The notes beneath the pieces were generated by a model, which saw only the letters and a list, made by a program, of their open reading frames with translations, made no database searches and was not told the DNA's origin. 64,000 nucleotides of DNA from Adiantum capillus-veneris (taxonomy: Eukaryota > Streptophyta > Polypodiopsida > Polypodiales > Pteridaceae), in assembly GCA_014529385.2 (NCBI GenBank), contig CM043971.1, forward strand, positions 99,235,985 to 99,299,984. Reading direction: 5' to 3'. The translations under genes and the position numbers were made by a program. Positions 10,940 to 22,800 of the stretch are shown here, piece by piece; positions within the stretch are counted from its first letter, which is position 1; the number at the start of each line of letters is the position of its first letter.

Positions 10940-13900
10940 GCTTGGACAAGTGGTGGACCTTGAAAGTAAACCCCCCATCTACGAAATATCGTGGGTTTAA
11001 TGTATTTCGATGGAGCCTAGCATCTTGGAGACATGATGCAGCTTGCTTCTCTTCATGTTTCAATGGAGCCTATCTTGGACAAATGGTGGAGCATCCTTCT
11101 CTCCATGGTTCAATGGACCCTAGCTTGGACAAGTGGTGGACCTTTGTTTCTCTCTATGTTTCAATAGAGTTAGCTTGGACAAGTGGTGAACCTTGGAACC
11201 AAACCCCCATGTAAAACGTATCATGGTCACTCCAAGTGGTAATAAAGAATAACGTTTAAGATGTAGCCTTATAGGTTGGACAAGTGGTGGACCTTAACAC
11301 GCGCATATTCTTAATATAATGACATAGAGTGGAAAAGTGGTGAATCTTGAGACCAAACCACTCAGGCTACTAGCAATAATAGCTTGTACAAGTGGTGGAC
11401 CTTGAATGTACACCCCTCATCTACGACATATCGTGGGTTTAATGTTTTTCGATGGAGCTTAGCATCTTGGAGACATGGTGCACCTTGCTTGTCCTCATGT
11501 TTCAATGGAGCCTACCTTGGACAAATGGTGGAGCATCCTTCTCTCCACGTTTCAATGGACCCTAGCTTAGACAAGGGGTGGACCTTTGCTTCTCTCTATG
11601 TTTCAATAGAGTTAGCTTGGACAAGTGGTGGACCTTGGAACCAAACCCCCAATTAAAACCTATCATGGTCACTCCAAGTAGTAAGAAAGAATAACCTTTA
11701 AGATGTAGCCTTATAGGTTGGACAAGTGGTGGACCTTAACACCCACATATTCTTAATAAAAGTGGTGAATCTTGAGACCAAACCACTCAGGCTACTAGCA
11801 ATAATAGCTTGGACAAGTGGTGGACCTTGAATGTAAACCCTCATCTACGAAATATCGTGGGTTTAATGTATTTCGATGGAGCCTAGCATCTTGGAGACAT
11901 GGTGCAGCTTGCTTCTCGTCATGTTTCAATGGAGCCTATCTTGGACAAATGGTGGAGCATCCTTCTCTCCATGTTTCAATGGACCCTAGCTTGGACAAGT
12001 GGTGGACCTTTGTTTCTCTCTATGTTTCAATAGAGTTAGCTTGGACAAGTGGTGGACCTTGGAAACAAACCCCATGTAAAACCTATCATGGTCACTCCAA
12101 GTGTAATAAAGAATAACCTTTAAGATGTAGCCTTATAGGTTGGACAAGTGGTGGACCTTAACACGCATATTCTTAATATAATGACATAGAGTGGAAAAGT
12201 GGTGAATCTTGAGACCAAACCACTCAGGCTACTAGCAATAATAGCTTGGACAAGTGGTGGACCTTGAATGTACACCCTCATCTACGACATATCGTGGAAT
12301 TAATGTTTTTCGATGGAGCCTAGCATCTTGGAGACATGGTGCACCTTGCTTCTCCTCATGTTTCAATGGAGCCTACCTTGGACAAATGGTGGAGCATCCT
12401 TCTCTCCATGTTTCAATGGACCCTAGCTTAGACAAGGGTGGACCTTTGCTTCTCTCTATGTTTCAATAGAGTTAGCTTGGACAAGTGGTGGACCTTGGAA
12501 CCAAACCCCCATGTAAAACCTATCATGGTCACTCCAAGTAGTAAGAAAGAATAACCTTTAAGATGTAGCCTTATAGGTTGGACAAGTGGTGGACCTTAAC
12601 ACCCACATATTCTTAATAAAAGTGGTGAATCTTGAGACCAAACCACTCAGGCTACTAGCAAAATAGCTTGGACAAGTGGTGGACCTTGAATGTAAACCCC
12701 TCATCTACGAAATATCTGGGTTTAATGTATTTCGATGGAGCCTAGCATCTTGGAGACATGGTGCAGCTTGCTTCTCGTCATGTTTCAATGGAGCCTATCT
12801 TGGACAAATGGTGGAGCATCCTTCTCTCCATGTTTCAATGGACCCTAGCTTGGACAAGTGGTGGACCTTTGTTTCTCTCTATGTTTCAATAGAGTTAGCT
12901 TGGACAAGTGGTGGACCTTGGAACCAAACCCCCATGTAAAACCTATCATGGTCACTCCAAGTGGTAATAAAGAATAACTTTAAGATGTAGCCTTATAGGT
13001 TGGACAAGTGGTGGACCTTAACACGCGCATATTCTTAATATATTGACATAGAGTGGAAAAGTGGTGAATCTTGAGACCAAACCACTCAGGCTACTAGCAA
13101 TAATAGCTTGGACAAGTGGTGGACCTTGAATGTACCCCTCATCTACGACATATCGTGGGTTTAATGTTTTCGATGGAGCCTAGCATCTTGGAGACATGGT
13201 GCACCTTGCTTCTCCTCATGTTTCAATGGAGCCTACCTTGGACAAATGGTGGAGCATCCTTCTCTCCATGTTTCAATGGACCCTAGCTTAGACAAGGGGT
13301 GGACCTTTGCTTCTCTCTATGTTTCAATAGAGTTAGCTTGGACAAGTGGTGGACCTTGGAACCAAACCCCCATGTAAAACCTATCATGGTCACTCCAAGT
13401 AGTAAGAAAGAATAACCTTTAAGATGTAGCCTTATAGGTTGGACAAGTGGTGGACCTTAACACCCACATATTCTTAATAAAAGTGGTGAATCTTGAGACC
13501 AAACCACTCAGGCTACTAGCAATAATAGCTTGGACAAGTGGTGGACCTTGAATGTAACCCCTCATCTACGAAATATCGTGGGTTTAATGTATTTCGATGG
13601 AGCCTAGCATCTTGGAGACATGGTGCAGCTTGCTTCTCGTCATGTTTCAATGGAGCCTATCTTGGACAAATGGTGGAGCATCCTTCTCTCCATGTTTCAA
13701 TGGACCCTAGCTTGGACAAGTGGTGGACCTTTGTTTCTCTCTATGTTTCAATAGAGTTAGCTTGGACAAGTGGTGGACCTTGGAACCAAACCCCCATGTA
13801 AAACCTATCATGGTCACTCCAAGTGGTAATAAAGAATAACCTTTAAGATGTAGCCTTATAGGTTGGACAAGTGGTGGACCTTAACACGCGCATATTCTTA

Positions 13901-15258
13901 ATATAATGACATAGAGTGGAAAAGTGGTGAATCTTGAGACCAAACCACTAGGCTACTAGCAATAATAGCTTGGACAAGTGGTGGACCTTGAATGTAAACC
14001 CCTCATCTACGACATATCGTGGGTTTAATGTTTTTCGATGGAGCCTAGCATCTTGGAGACATGGTGCACCTTGCTTCTCCTCATGTTTCAATGGAGCCTA
14101 ACTTGGACAAATGGTGGAGCATCCTTCTCTCCATGTTTCAATGGACCCTAGCTTAGACAAGGGTGGACCTTTGCTTCTCTCTATGTTTCAATAGAGTTAG
14201 CTTGGACAAGTGGTGGACCTTGGAACCAAACCCCATGTAAAACCTATCATGGTCACTCCAAGTAGTAAGAAAGAATAACCTTTAAGATGTAGCCTTATAG
14301 GTTGGACAAGTGGTGGACCTTAACACCCACATATTCTTAATAAAAGTGGTGAATCTTGAGACCAAACCACTCAGGCTACTAGCAATAATAGCTTGGACAA
14401 GTGGTGGACCTTGAATGTAAACCCCTCATCTACGAAATATCGTGGGTTTAATGTATTTCGATGGAGCCTAGCATCTTGGAGACATGGTGCAGCTTGCTTC
14501 TCGTCATGTTTCAATGGAGCCTATCTTGGACAAATGGTGGAGCATCCTTCTCTCCATGTTTCAATGGACCCTAGCTTGGACAAGTGGTGGACCTTTGTTT
14601 CTCTCTATGTTTCAATAGAGTTAGCTTGGACAAGTGGTGGACCTTGGAACCAAACCCCCATGTAAAACCTATCATGGTCACTCCAAGTGGTAATAAAGAA
14701 TAACCTTTAAGATGTAGCCTTATAGGTTGGACAAGTGGTGGACCTTAACACGCGCATATTCTTAATATAATGACATAGAGTGGAAAAGTGGTGAATCTTG
14801 AGACCAAACCACTCAGGCTACTACCAATAATAGCTTGGACAAGTGTTGGACCTTGAATGTAAACCCCTCATCTACGACATATCGTGGGTTTAATGTTTTT
14901 CGATGGAGCCTAGCATCTTGGAGACATGGTGCACCTTGATTCTCCTCATGTTTCAATGGAGCCTACCTTGGACAAATGGTGGAGCATCCTTCTCTCCATG
15001 TTTCAATGGACCCTAGCTTAGACAAGGGGTGGACCTTTGCTTCTCTCTATGTTTCAATAGAGTTAGCTTGGACAAGTGGTGGACCTTGGAACCAAACCCC
15101 CATGTAAAACCTATCATGGTCACTCCAAGTAGTAAGAAAGAATAACCTTTAAGATGTAGCCTTATAGGTGGACAAGTGGTGGACCTTAACACCCACATAT
15201 TCTTAATAAAAGTGGTGAATCTTGAGACCAAACCACTCAGGCTACTAGCAATAATAGC
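10940..15258 (+). repeat. Satellite block II: dimeric higher-order repeat, about 5 x 860 bp
   Basis: Unit starts (GCTTGGACAAGTGGTGGACC then TTGAATGTA) occur near 10940, 11385, 11811, 12246, 12668, 13108, 13531, 13971, 14392 and 14833, giving alternating spacings of about 438 and 422 bp. The two unit types alternate strictly. Type A has GCAGCTTGCTTCTCGTCATG, TAATAAAGAATAAC and a full ATAATGACATAGAG segment. Type B has GCACCTTGCTTCTCCTCATG, CTTAGACAAGG, AGTAAGAAAG and a short deletion. Inside each unit the core recurs at roughly 50 bp steps (in one unit at 14393, 14476, 14526, 14576, 14626, about 14680, 14727, 14780). The unit therefore grew from a roughly 50 bp submonomer. The 87-100 codon open frames in each unit are read as incidental. 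Confidence 0.95.
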
Positions 15259-18200
15259 TAGGGATAACCATTAAGATATAGTCTTTCAAGGGGTGAGAAA
15301 GAATAACCATTAAGATATAGTCTTATAGGTTGGACAAGTGGTGGACCTTAACACCCAAATATTCTTAATATAATGACAGAGAGTGGAAAAGTGGTGAATC
15401 TTGAGAGCAAACCACTCATGCTACTAGCGATAATAGGTTGGACAAATTGTTGATCTTGAATGTAAACTCCCCATGTACAAAATAACGTGGGTTTAAGGTA
15501 TTTCGATGGAGGCTAGCATCTTGGAGATATGGTGCAGCTTGCTTCTCTTCATGTTTCAATGGAGTCTATCTTGGACAAATGGTGGAGCATCCTTCTCTCC
15601 ATGTTTCAATAGACCCTAGCTTAGACAAGTGGTGGACCTTTGCTTCTCTCTATGTTTCAATAGAGTTAGCTTGGACAAGTGGTGGACCTTGGAACCAAAC
15701 CCCCATGTAAAACCTTTCATGGTCACTCCAAGTGGTCAGAAAGAATAACCATTAAGATATAGTCTTATAGGTTGGACAAGTGGTGGACCTTAATACCCAA
15801 ATATTCTTAATATAATGACACAGAGTGAAAAAGTGGTGAATCTTGAGACCAAACCCCTCATGCTACTAGCGTTAATAGGTTGGACAACTGGTGGACCTTG
15901 AATGTAAACCTTCCATGTTTCAATAGAGTTAGCTTCGACAAATGGTGGAGCATCCTTCTCTCCATGTTTCAATGGAGCCTAGCTTGGACAAGTGGTGGAC
16001 CTTTTGCTTCTCTCTATGAGAAGAATAAAGTTAGCTTGGATAAGGGGTGGACCTTGGAACCAAACCCCTATGTAAAACATATCATGGACATTTCAAGTGG
16101 TGAGAAAGAATACCCTTTAAGATATACCCTTATAGGTTGGACAAGTGGTCGACCTTAACACCTAGATCTTCTTTATATAATGACATAGAGTGGAAAAGTG
16201 GTGAATCTTGAGACCAAACCACTCATGCTACTAGGGATAATAGCTTGGAAAAGTGACTGCCTTGACGTTAAACCCCACATGTAAACAATATCGTGGGTTT
16301 AAGGTATTTCAATGGATCCTAGAATCTTGGAGACATGGTGCAACTTGCTTCTTTTCATGTTTCAATGAAGCCTATCTTCCACCAATGGGGGATCATCCTT
16401 CTCTAAATGTCTCAGTGGAGCCTAGCTTGGACAAGTGGTGGACCTTTGCTTCTCTCTATGTTTCCATAGAGTTAGCTTGGACAAGTGGTGGACCTTGAAA
16501 CCAAACCCCCATGTAAAACATATCATGGTCATTCCAAGTGGTGAGAAATAATACCCTTTAAGATCTAGCCTTATAGGTTGGACAAGTGGTCGACCTTAAA
16601 ACCTAGATCTTCATAATATAACGACATAGAGTGGAAAAGTGGTAAATCTTGAGACCAAACCACTCATGCTACTAAGAATAATAGGTTGGACAAGTGGTGG
16701 ACCTTGAATGTAAACCCCCCATGTACGAAATATCATGGGTTTAAGGTATTTCAATGGAGCCTAGCATCTTGGAGACATGGTGCAGATTGCTTCCCTTCAT
16801 GTTTCAATGGAGCCTATCTTGGACAAATGGTGGAGCATCCTTCTCTCCATGTTTCAATGGAGCCTAGCTTGGACAAGTGGTGGACCTTTGCTTCTCTCTA
16901 TGTTTCAATAGAGTTAGCTTGGACAAGTGGTGGGCCTTGGAACCAAACTCCCATGTAAAACCTATCTTGGTAACTCCAAGTGGTGAGAAAGAATAAAGTT
17001 TAAGATATAGCCTTATAGGTTGGACAAGTGGTGGACCTTAGCACCCAGATATTCTTAATAGAATGACATAGAGTGGAAAAATGGTGAATCTTGAGACCAA
17101 ACCACTCATGCTACTAGAGATAATAGGTTGGACAAGTGGTGGACCTTGAATGTAAACCCCCCATGTACAAAATATCATGGGTTTGAGGTATTTCAATGGA
17201 GCCTAGCATCTTGGAGACATGGTGTAGCTTGCTTCTCTTCATGTTTCAATGGAGCGTATCTTGGACAAATGGTGGAGCATCCTTCTCTCCATGTTTCAAT
17301 GGACCCTAGCTTGGACAAGTGGTGGACCTTTGATTCTCTCTATGTTTCAATAGAGTTAGCTTGGACAAGTGGTGGACCTTGAAACAAAACCCCCATGTAA
17401 AACCTATGCTGGTCACTCCAAGTGGTGAGAAAGAATAACCCTTAAGATATAGCCTTATAGGTTGGACAAGTGGTGGACCTTAACACCCAAATATTCTTAA
17501 TATAATGACATAGAGTGAAAAAGTGGTGAATCTTGAGACCAAACCACTCATGCTACTAGCGTTAATAGGTTGGACAAGTGGTGGACCTTGAATGTAAACC
17601 CCCCATGTTTCAATAGAGTTAGCTTCGACAAATGGTAGAGGATCCTTCTCTCCATGTTTCAATGGAGCCTAGCTTGGACAAGTGGTGGACCTTTGTTTCT
17701 CTCTATGTTTCAATAGAGTTAGCTTGGACAAGTGGTGGACCTTGGAGCCAAACCCCCATGTAAAACATATCATGGACATTTCAAGTGGTGAGAAAGAATA
17801 CCCTTTAAGATATACCCTTATAGGTTGGACAAGTGGTCGACCTTAACACCCAGATCTTCTTAACGTAATGACATAGAGTGGAAAAGTGGTGAATCTTGAG
17901 ACCAAACCACTCATGCTACTAGAGATAATAGGTTGGACAAGTGGTGGACCTTGAATGTAAACTCCCCATGTACAAAATATCGTGGGTTTAAGGTATTTCA
18001 ATGGATCTTAGCATCTTGGAGACATGGTGCAGCTTGCTTCTCTTCATGTTTCAATGGAGCCTATCTTGGAAAAATGGTGGAGCATCCTTCTCTCCATGTT
18101 TCAATGGACCCTAGCTTAGACAAGTGGTGGACCTTTGCTTCTCTCTATGTTTCAATAGAGTTAGCTTGGACAAGTGGTGGAACTTGGAACCAAACCCCCA

Positions 18201-19240
18201 TGTAAAACCTATCATGGTCATTCCAAGTGGTGAGAAAGAATACCCTTTAAGATATAGCCTTATAGGTTGGACAAGTGGTGGACCTTAACACCCAGATCTT
18301 CTTAATATAATGACATAGAGTGGAAAAGTGGTGAATCTTGACATCAAACCACTCATGCTACTAGTGATAATAGGTTGGACAAGTGGTGGACCTTGAATGT
18401 AAACCCCCCATGTACGAAATATCATGGGTTTAAGATATTTCAATGGAGCCTAGCATTTTGGAGACATGGTGCAGCTTGCTTCTCTTCATGTTTCAATCAA
18501 ACCTGGCTTGGACAAATGGTGGAGCATCCTTCTCTCCATGTTTCAATGGAGCCTAGCTTGGACAAGTGGTGGACCTTTGATTCTCTCTATGTTTCAATAG
18601 AGTTAGCTTGGACAAGTGGTGGACCTTGGAACCATACCCCTATGTAAAACCCATCATGTGCATTCCAAGTGGTGGTAAATAATACCATTTAAGATATTGC
18701 CTTATAGGTTGGACAAGTGGTGGACCTTAACACCCAGATCTTCTTAATATAATGACATAGAGTGGAAAAGTGGTGAATCTTGAGACCAAACCACTCATGC
18801 TACTAGGGATAATAGGTTGGACAAGTGGTGGACCTTGAATTTAAACCCCACATATACAAAATATCATGGGTTTAAGGTATTTCAATGGAGCCTAGCATCT
18901 CAAAGACATGGTGCATCTTGCTTCTCTTCATGTTTCAATGGAGCCTATTTTGGACAAATGGTGGAGCATCCTTCTCTCCATGTTTCAATGGACCCTAGAT
19001 TGGACAAGTGGTGGACCTTTGCTTCTCTCTATGTTTCAATATAGTTAGCCTATATTAGACAATTAGTAGACCTCGAATCTCTCCATGTTGTCTAGAGCTG
19101 AGCTTGGACAAGTGGTGGACCTTACTTCTCCCTTCCCTTAGTTTACTAGCTTAAATGATCACTATGTATACTTGCTTAGATCTAGCTTGAACAAGTGGTG
19201 GAACTTGTATTCACACAAACTTAATCCATTACAAAAAAGT
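15259..19240 (+). repeat. Satellite block III: older, more diverged 440 bp units
   Basis: Units begin near 15430, 15880, 16245, 16686, 17128, 17571, 17933, 18375 and 18817. Most are 441-443 bp. Two shortened units of about 360 bp (15880 and 17571) lack the same internal segment and lie about 1.69 kb apart, which suggests a larger duplication of several units. Sequence between copies is more variable than in block II, and CGATGG is mostly replaced by CAATGG. The array decays after 19050 and stops about 40 bp before the splice acceptor of the next gene. Confidence 0.9.
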
Positions 19241-19281
19241 ATATGTTAAAATAACATTTGGTTTTTTTTGTTTCAGGAAAG

Positions 19282-19683
19282 ATGGCTCCAAAAAAACAGG
19301 TTGCAAGGGTTGCTGTCTCAGTTGACTATACTTGCAATGATCTTAGGAAATGGTATTTGGACATACATGGTATAGAGGGTGCACAATTTCATAAGGTGCA
19401 TCTATTTATTGCCAAAAAGGAGAATGACAGCTTGTTTGAAGATGTTGGACAAGTTGTGGAAGCATCTATCTCTATAGTTGATAGTCATCCGGAGGTGGAA
19501 TGCATTGACATTCTAGTTCCAATGAATCTAGAATTTCAACTATCTCCAGGAGCATATGCATTGGAGCGCATGTCTAGAAACAAAGAAGAGACAATGTTTT
19601 CTCGAGGATGGAAGTTTGCAGAATCAAATCCAAATATCACAGCAGATCAACTTCAAAGCTCCATCATTGCCACACTACAATGA
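19282..19683 (+). pseudogene. N-terminal exon of the ParB-like/SET gene, with premature stop
   Basis: A polypyrimidine tract and acceptor (TTTTTTGTTTCAG) end at 19276, six bases before ATG 19282, so this is an internal exon carrying the start codon. The product begins MAPKKQVARVAVSVDYTCND and is not recognised. It runs 133 codons to a TGA at 19681. The same frame then stays open for 47 more codons, rich in Lys/Arg (KKQAKLQKVAAKR), to a TGA at 19825. The next coding block is in another frame from 19815. The simplest reading is one nonsense change plus one frameshift within an originally continuous protein. Alternatively the 19815 ATG is a true start and this part is a separate short protein. 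Confidence 0.5.
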
Positions 19684-19814
19684 AAAAAGGTGAAAGCTTC
19701 ACGACCACCATCCACAAAGAAGCAAGCAAAACTGCAGAAAGTAGCAGCTAAGCGAACTTGTTCCATTTTGGATGTAGACAAGCATCTTTGGCATCCTCAT
19801 CAACAGAGGGTTGA

Positions 19815-22800
19815 ATGTCAAAGATGAGAATTGTGGATCTAGATGTTTTAGAAGTTGAGGCCATGAAAGGACAAGAAAAAGATACAGGTGGAATGAATAA
19901 GTACATAAACTATTTTCCTTTCCAATATAGGGAATTTGATATCCCTATTCAAAATTGTTGGCTTGCTCCTGATCACTATAATGCACGTATTATGGATAAA
20001 AAACACGCTGAAAGTGTGTTATTTGGATTTTCACAAGGTACGACCAAGCCTGCAGTATGTGCATATTTGATGTCTGTTCGAAATGCAAAATCAAAGAAGG
20101 AGACTCCTTTGGCAGTAGAAGAGGTAGACGAGCAAAAAATTAAAGATTATCATTATTGGATTCTTGATGGGCAGCATTCAATCTATGCTGCAAAAGTTTT
20201 GCTTCACAATGAACAAAACAACAAAGAGATCTTTGAAAGACTGATTAGCGTGTATAAATTTAGAAAGGCTCGCATTGTTGTGAATGCTCCTCCATTTGTT
20301 GCAAATGCTATATCTGCCATTGCAAATGAGGAGGCTCAGGCATTGTATGTCAAGCAACCTTACAGCCAAATATTGAGACATTTACGGAGTCAATGGATCT
20401 TCTCAGGACGACCACCAAAGGCAGCAAGTGGAATTGCAGAGGGACATGCATCTCGTGCCGGATGGGATGTAAGTTATTTTCTTTGTCTTTTTGATAGTGT
20501 TTAATTAACAAATCTTGCTCAATAGTTTAATTATTTCTCTATTTCTTTTTAGGCTTTTCTTCGATTGGCAAGAATGAGTGCAGCAGCAAGTTGGATTGCT
20601 AAACAGGCACACATGGTCACGTACTCTGATTTAGTTTATGATTGCTGGATAGAAATCATTGAAAATCTAGAAGAGGAGAATAAGAAACCCCCAACAACTG
20701 TATTTAGATACCTTTGTGGCCTTGAGGAATCAGAGGTAAAGACTATTCAAGAAGAGATTAGAGATGAGAAGATTTTACTGTCAAAGAGTGCAAAGGATGG
20801 TGATGCAACTGACATGTATGATCGAATCAAGCAGTTGAAGCAAGACAAATTGATTCAAGATGCACTTCTTGAAGGCTTCAACAATTTGAATGAGTCTTCA
20901 CCATGTAAAGACTGGGAGGAGGTGGTCAAAATGTATAACATCAATGATGTTGTTTATAAAACAATTTTAATGCTATGCGAGGAATGGATCAGATCTAGTT
21001 TGACGCGTGGAACAAAGAAAATGGCTTTTCCAGATGGAGCAATAAAATACATGCAATGGGCAATTCACCTTCAAAAGGAGAAAACTGAGCCTAGAGATTT
21101 GCCATGGTCAATCTATGTGGTGAGCCTACAAATGGAAGGCAATCTCTACTTGATGCGCCACTTCAATAATAAAGTGCCTATTGGCTTATGTGTTTTAGAT
21201 ATGACAAAAAACGTTGGAGGCAATTTGAAGTGGAGTGAGGAGACATTTAACAATGCTTTGGATGGGATCTTGGCTATTGCTGGAGGGTCAACAGATCCTG
21301 GATTTGTCTTTCTTGCATTTGTGGATTTCACTAACTTCACAAAATTGCAATGTGCCTTTGACGCCATGGGAGATAATCTGAGCTACCATTGTTGTGGTGC
21401 ATTGCATCACTTTCCATCAGCTCCTTGCAAAGGAGCAATTCAATTCCTAACAGTTATTGCCTTCTTGGGACAAGGCAATGCATTTGAAGACCTGAGAAGA
21501 AGATTAGAGGAACATCCCATGCCAATTGATTGTTCTCTTCTTCAAGTAGCAGATAACGATATGTCAGATTTGCAATATTTGGAGGCCAAAAAAAGAGCTT
21601 TGGTCAAGCACTACATTCGTACATATTGTTTTGAAGACCGCAAGCTTGTTGATGTTTTTGGTGATGGCTCCTTGGTTGCACAAGAAGGAATACAACAGAA
21701 AAAAGAAGTTATCTGCTTAATTGATAGTGTGGAGGAGGCAAAAAGCGTGGAGACCATGCTGCTAGACTTTGTTAAGTCTCATGAAGATATAGAAAAATGG
21801 GTTGGACTTCAACAATCCACTTCGCAATCAGGCGACATTGTGCCTGTTACAGAGGAGTGCTCTCCACAAAGAGAAGAAGAACAACAACAACACCATCCTC
21901 TGTCAATGGAGGACTTTTTGGAAATGGAGACACGTATGTTTTGAGTTTCTTGTGCATGTTAGTGTTTCTTGTTACTGATTTGATACTCTTAATGTTAGAT
22001 TTTGCTTTATATAGTATTGATTGAGTTTGTATTTTGTATCTCAAGCATTCAAGGTTTGAATGTAAATAGTAAATTACTTGAGTTTTTGAATGGTGGATCT
22101 GTAGACTAAAACTATAACATTTAATACTCACAAAGACTTAATTACTTAAGAGCTTGAACTCAATAAGTTTTGGACCTTTTATCAATACCCCCTTGATATG
22201 ATACATTAGATCGTAGCATGGTTAAATGGTGATGCTTCATAAATTGAACCTAGCTTAAACAGGTGCTCGAGCCTAAATTTAAACTAACCTTGCTAGAAGG
22301 GAGCTTATGTTTGGACTTTGAGAACTAGCATAAGTAATCAATTAGAGCATAGATTAGACATGTGGTGGTGGCCGGCCTTAGAGACCAAAATCTTAATGAG
22401 CTTGGAAAGGTATTTAAGTACTGCAATTTACTTAGTTTTAGTACTCATTAAATGCATAGCTTGACAAAAGGTGGACCTTACATGGATCCTAATTTCAAGA
22501 GGTGTGGTAGACCTTCAAAACAAGCTCATATAGCTTGGACATGTGGTAGACCTTGTATGAAGACTAGTTTAGTCAAGTGTGGTACACCTTGTAACCAACA
22601 CCCATTTGTTATATTAGCTTGGACAAGTGGTGGACCTTGCTTTTATGTTTCAATGGAGCATATTTTGGACAGGTGGTAGACCTTGTTTCTCTCCATGCTT
22701 CAATGGAGAGAAACTTTAGCTTGGACAAGTGGTGGACCTTGTTTTTATGTTTTAAAGGAGCATATTTCGGACAAGTGGTAGACATAGTTTCTCTCCATGG

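Noticed and set aside
10909-14665. A series of 87-101 codon open frames repeated in each satellite unit
   Set aside because: They are the same frame of a homogenised tandem repeat. They lack splice or start context, vary at both ends, and other frames are open as well. Identity among units is explained by satellite homogenisation.
10940-19240. CRISPR-like regular repeats
   Set aside because: The organism is eukaryotic, the spacers are themselves repeated, and unit length and hierarchy fit a satellite.
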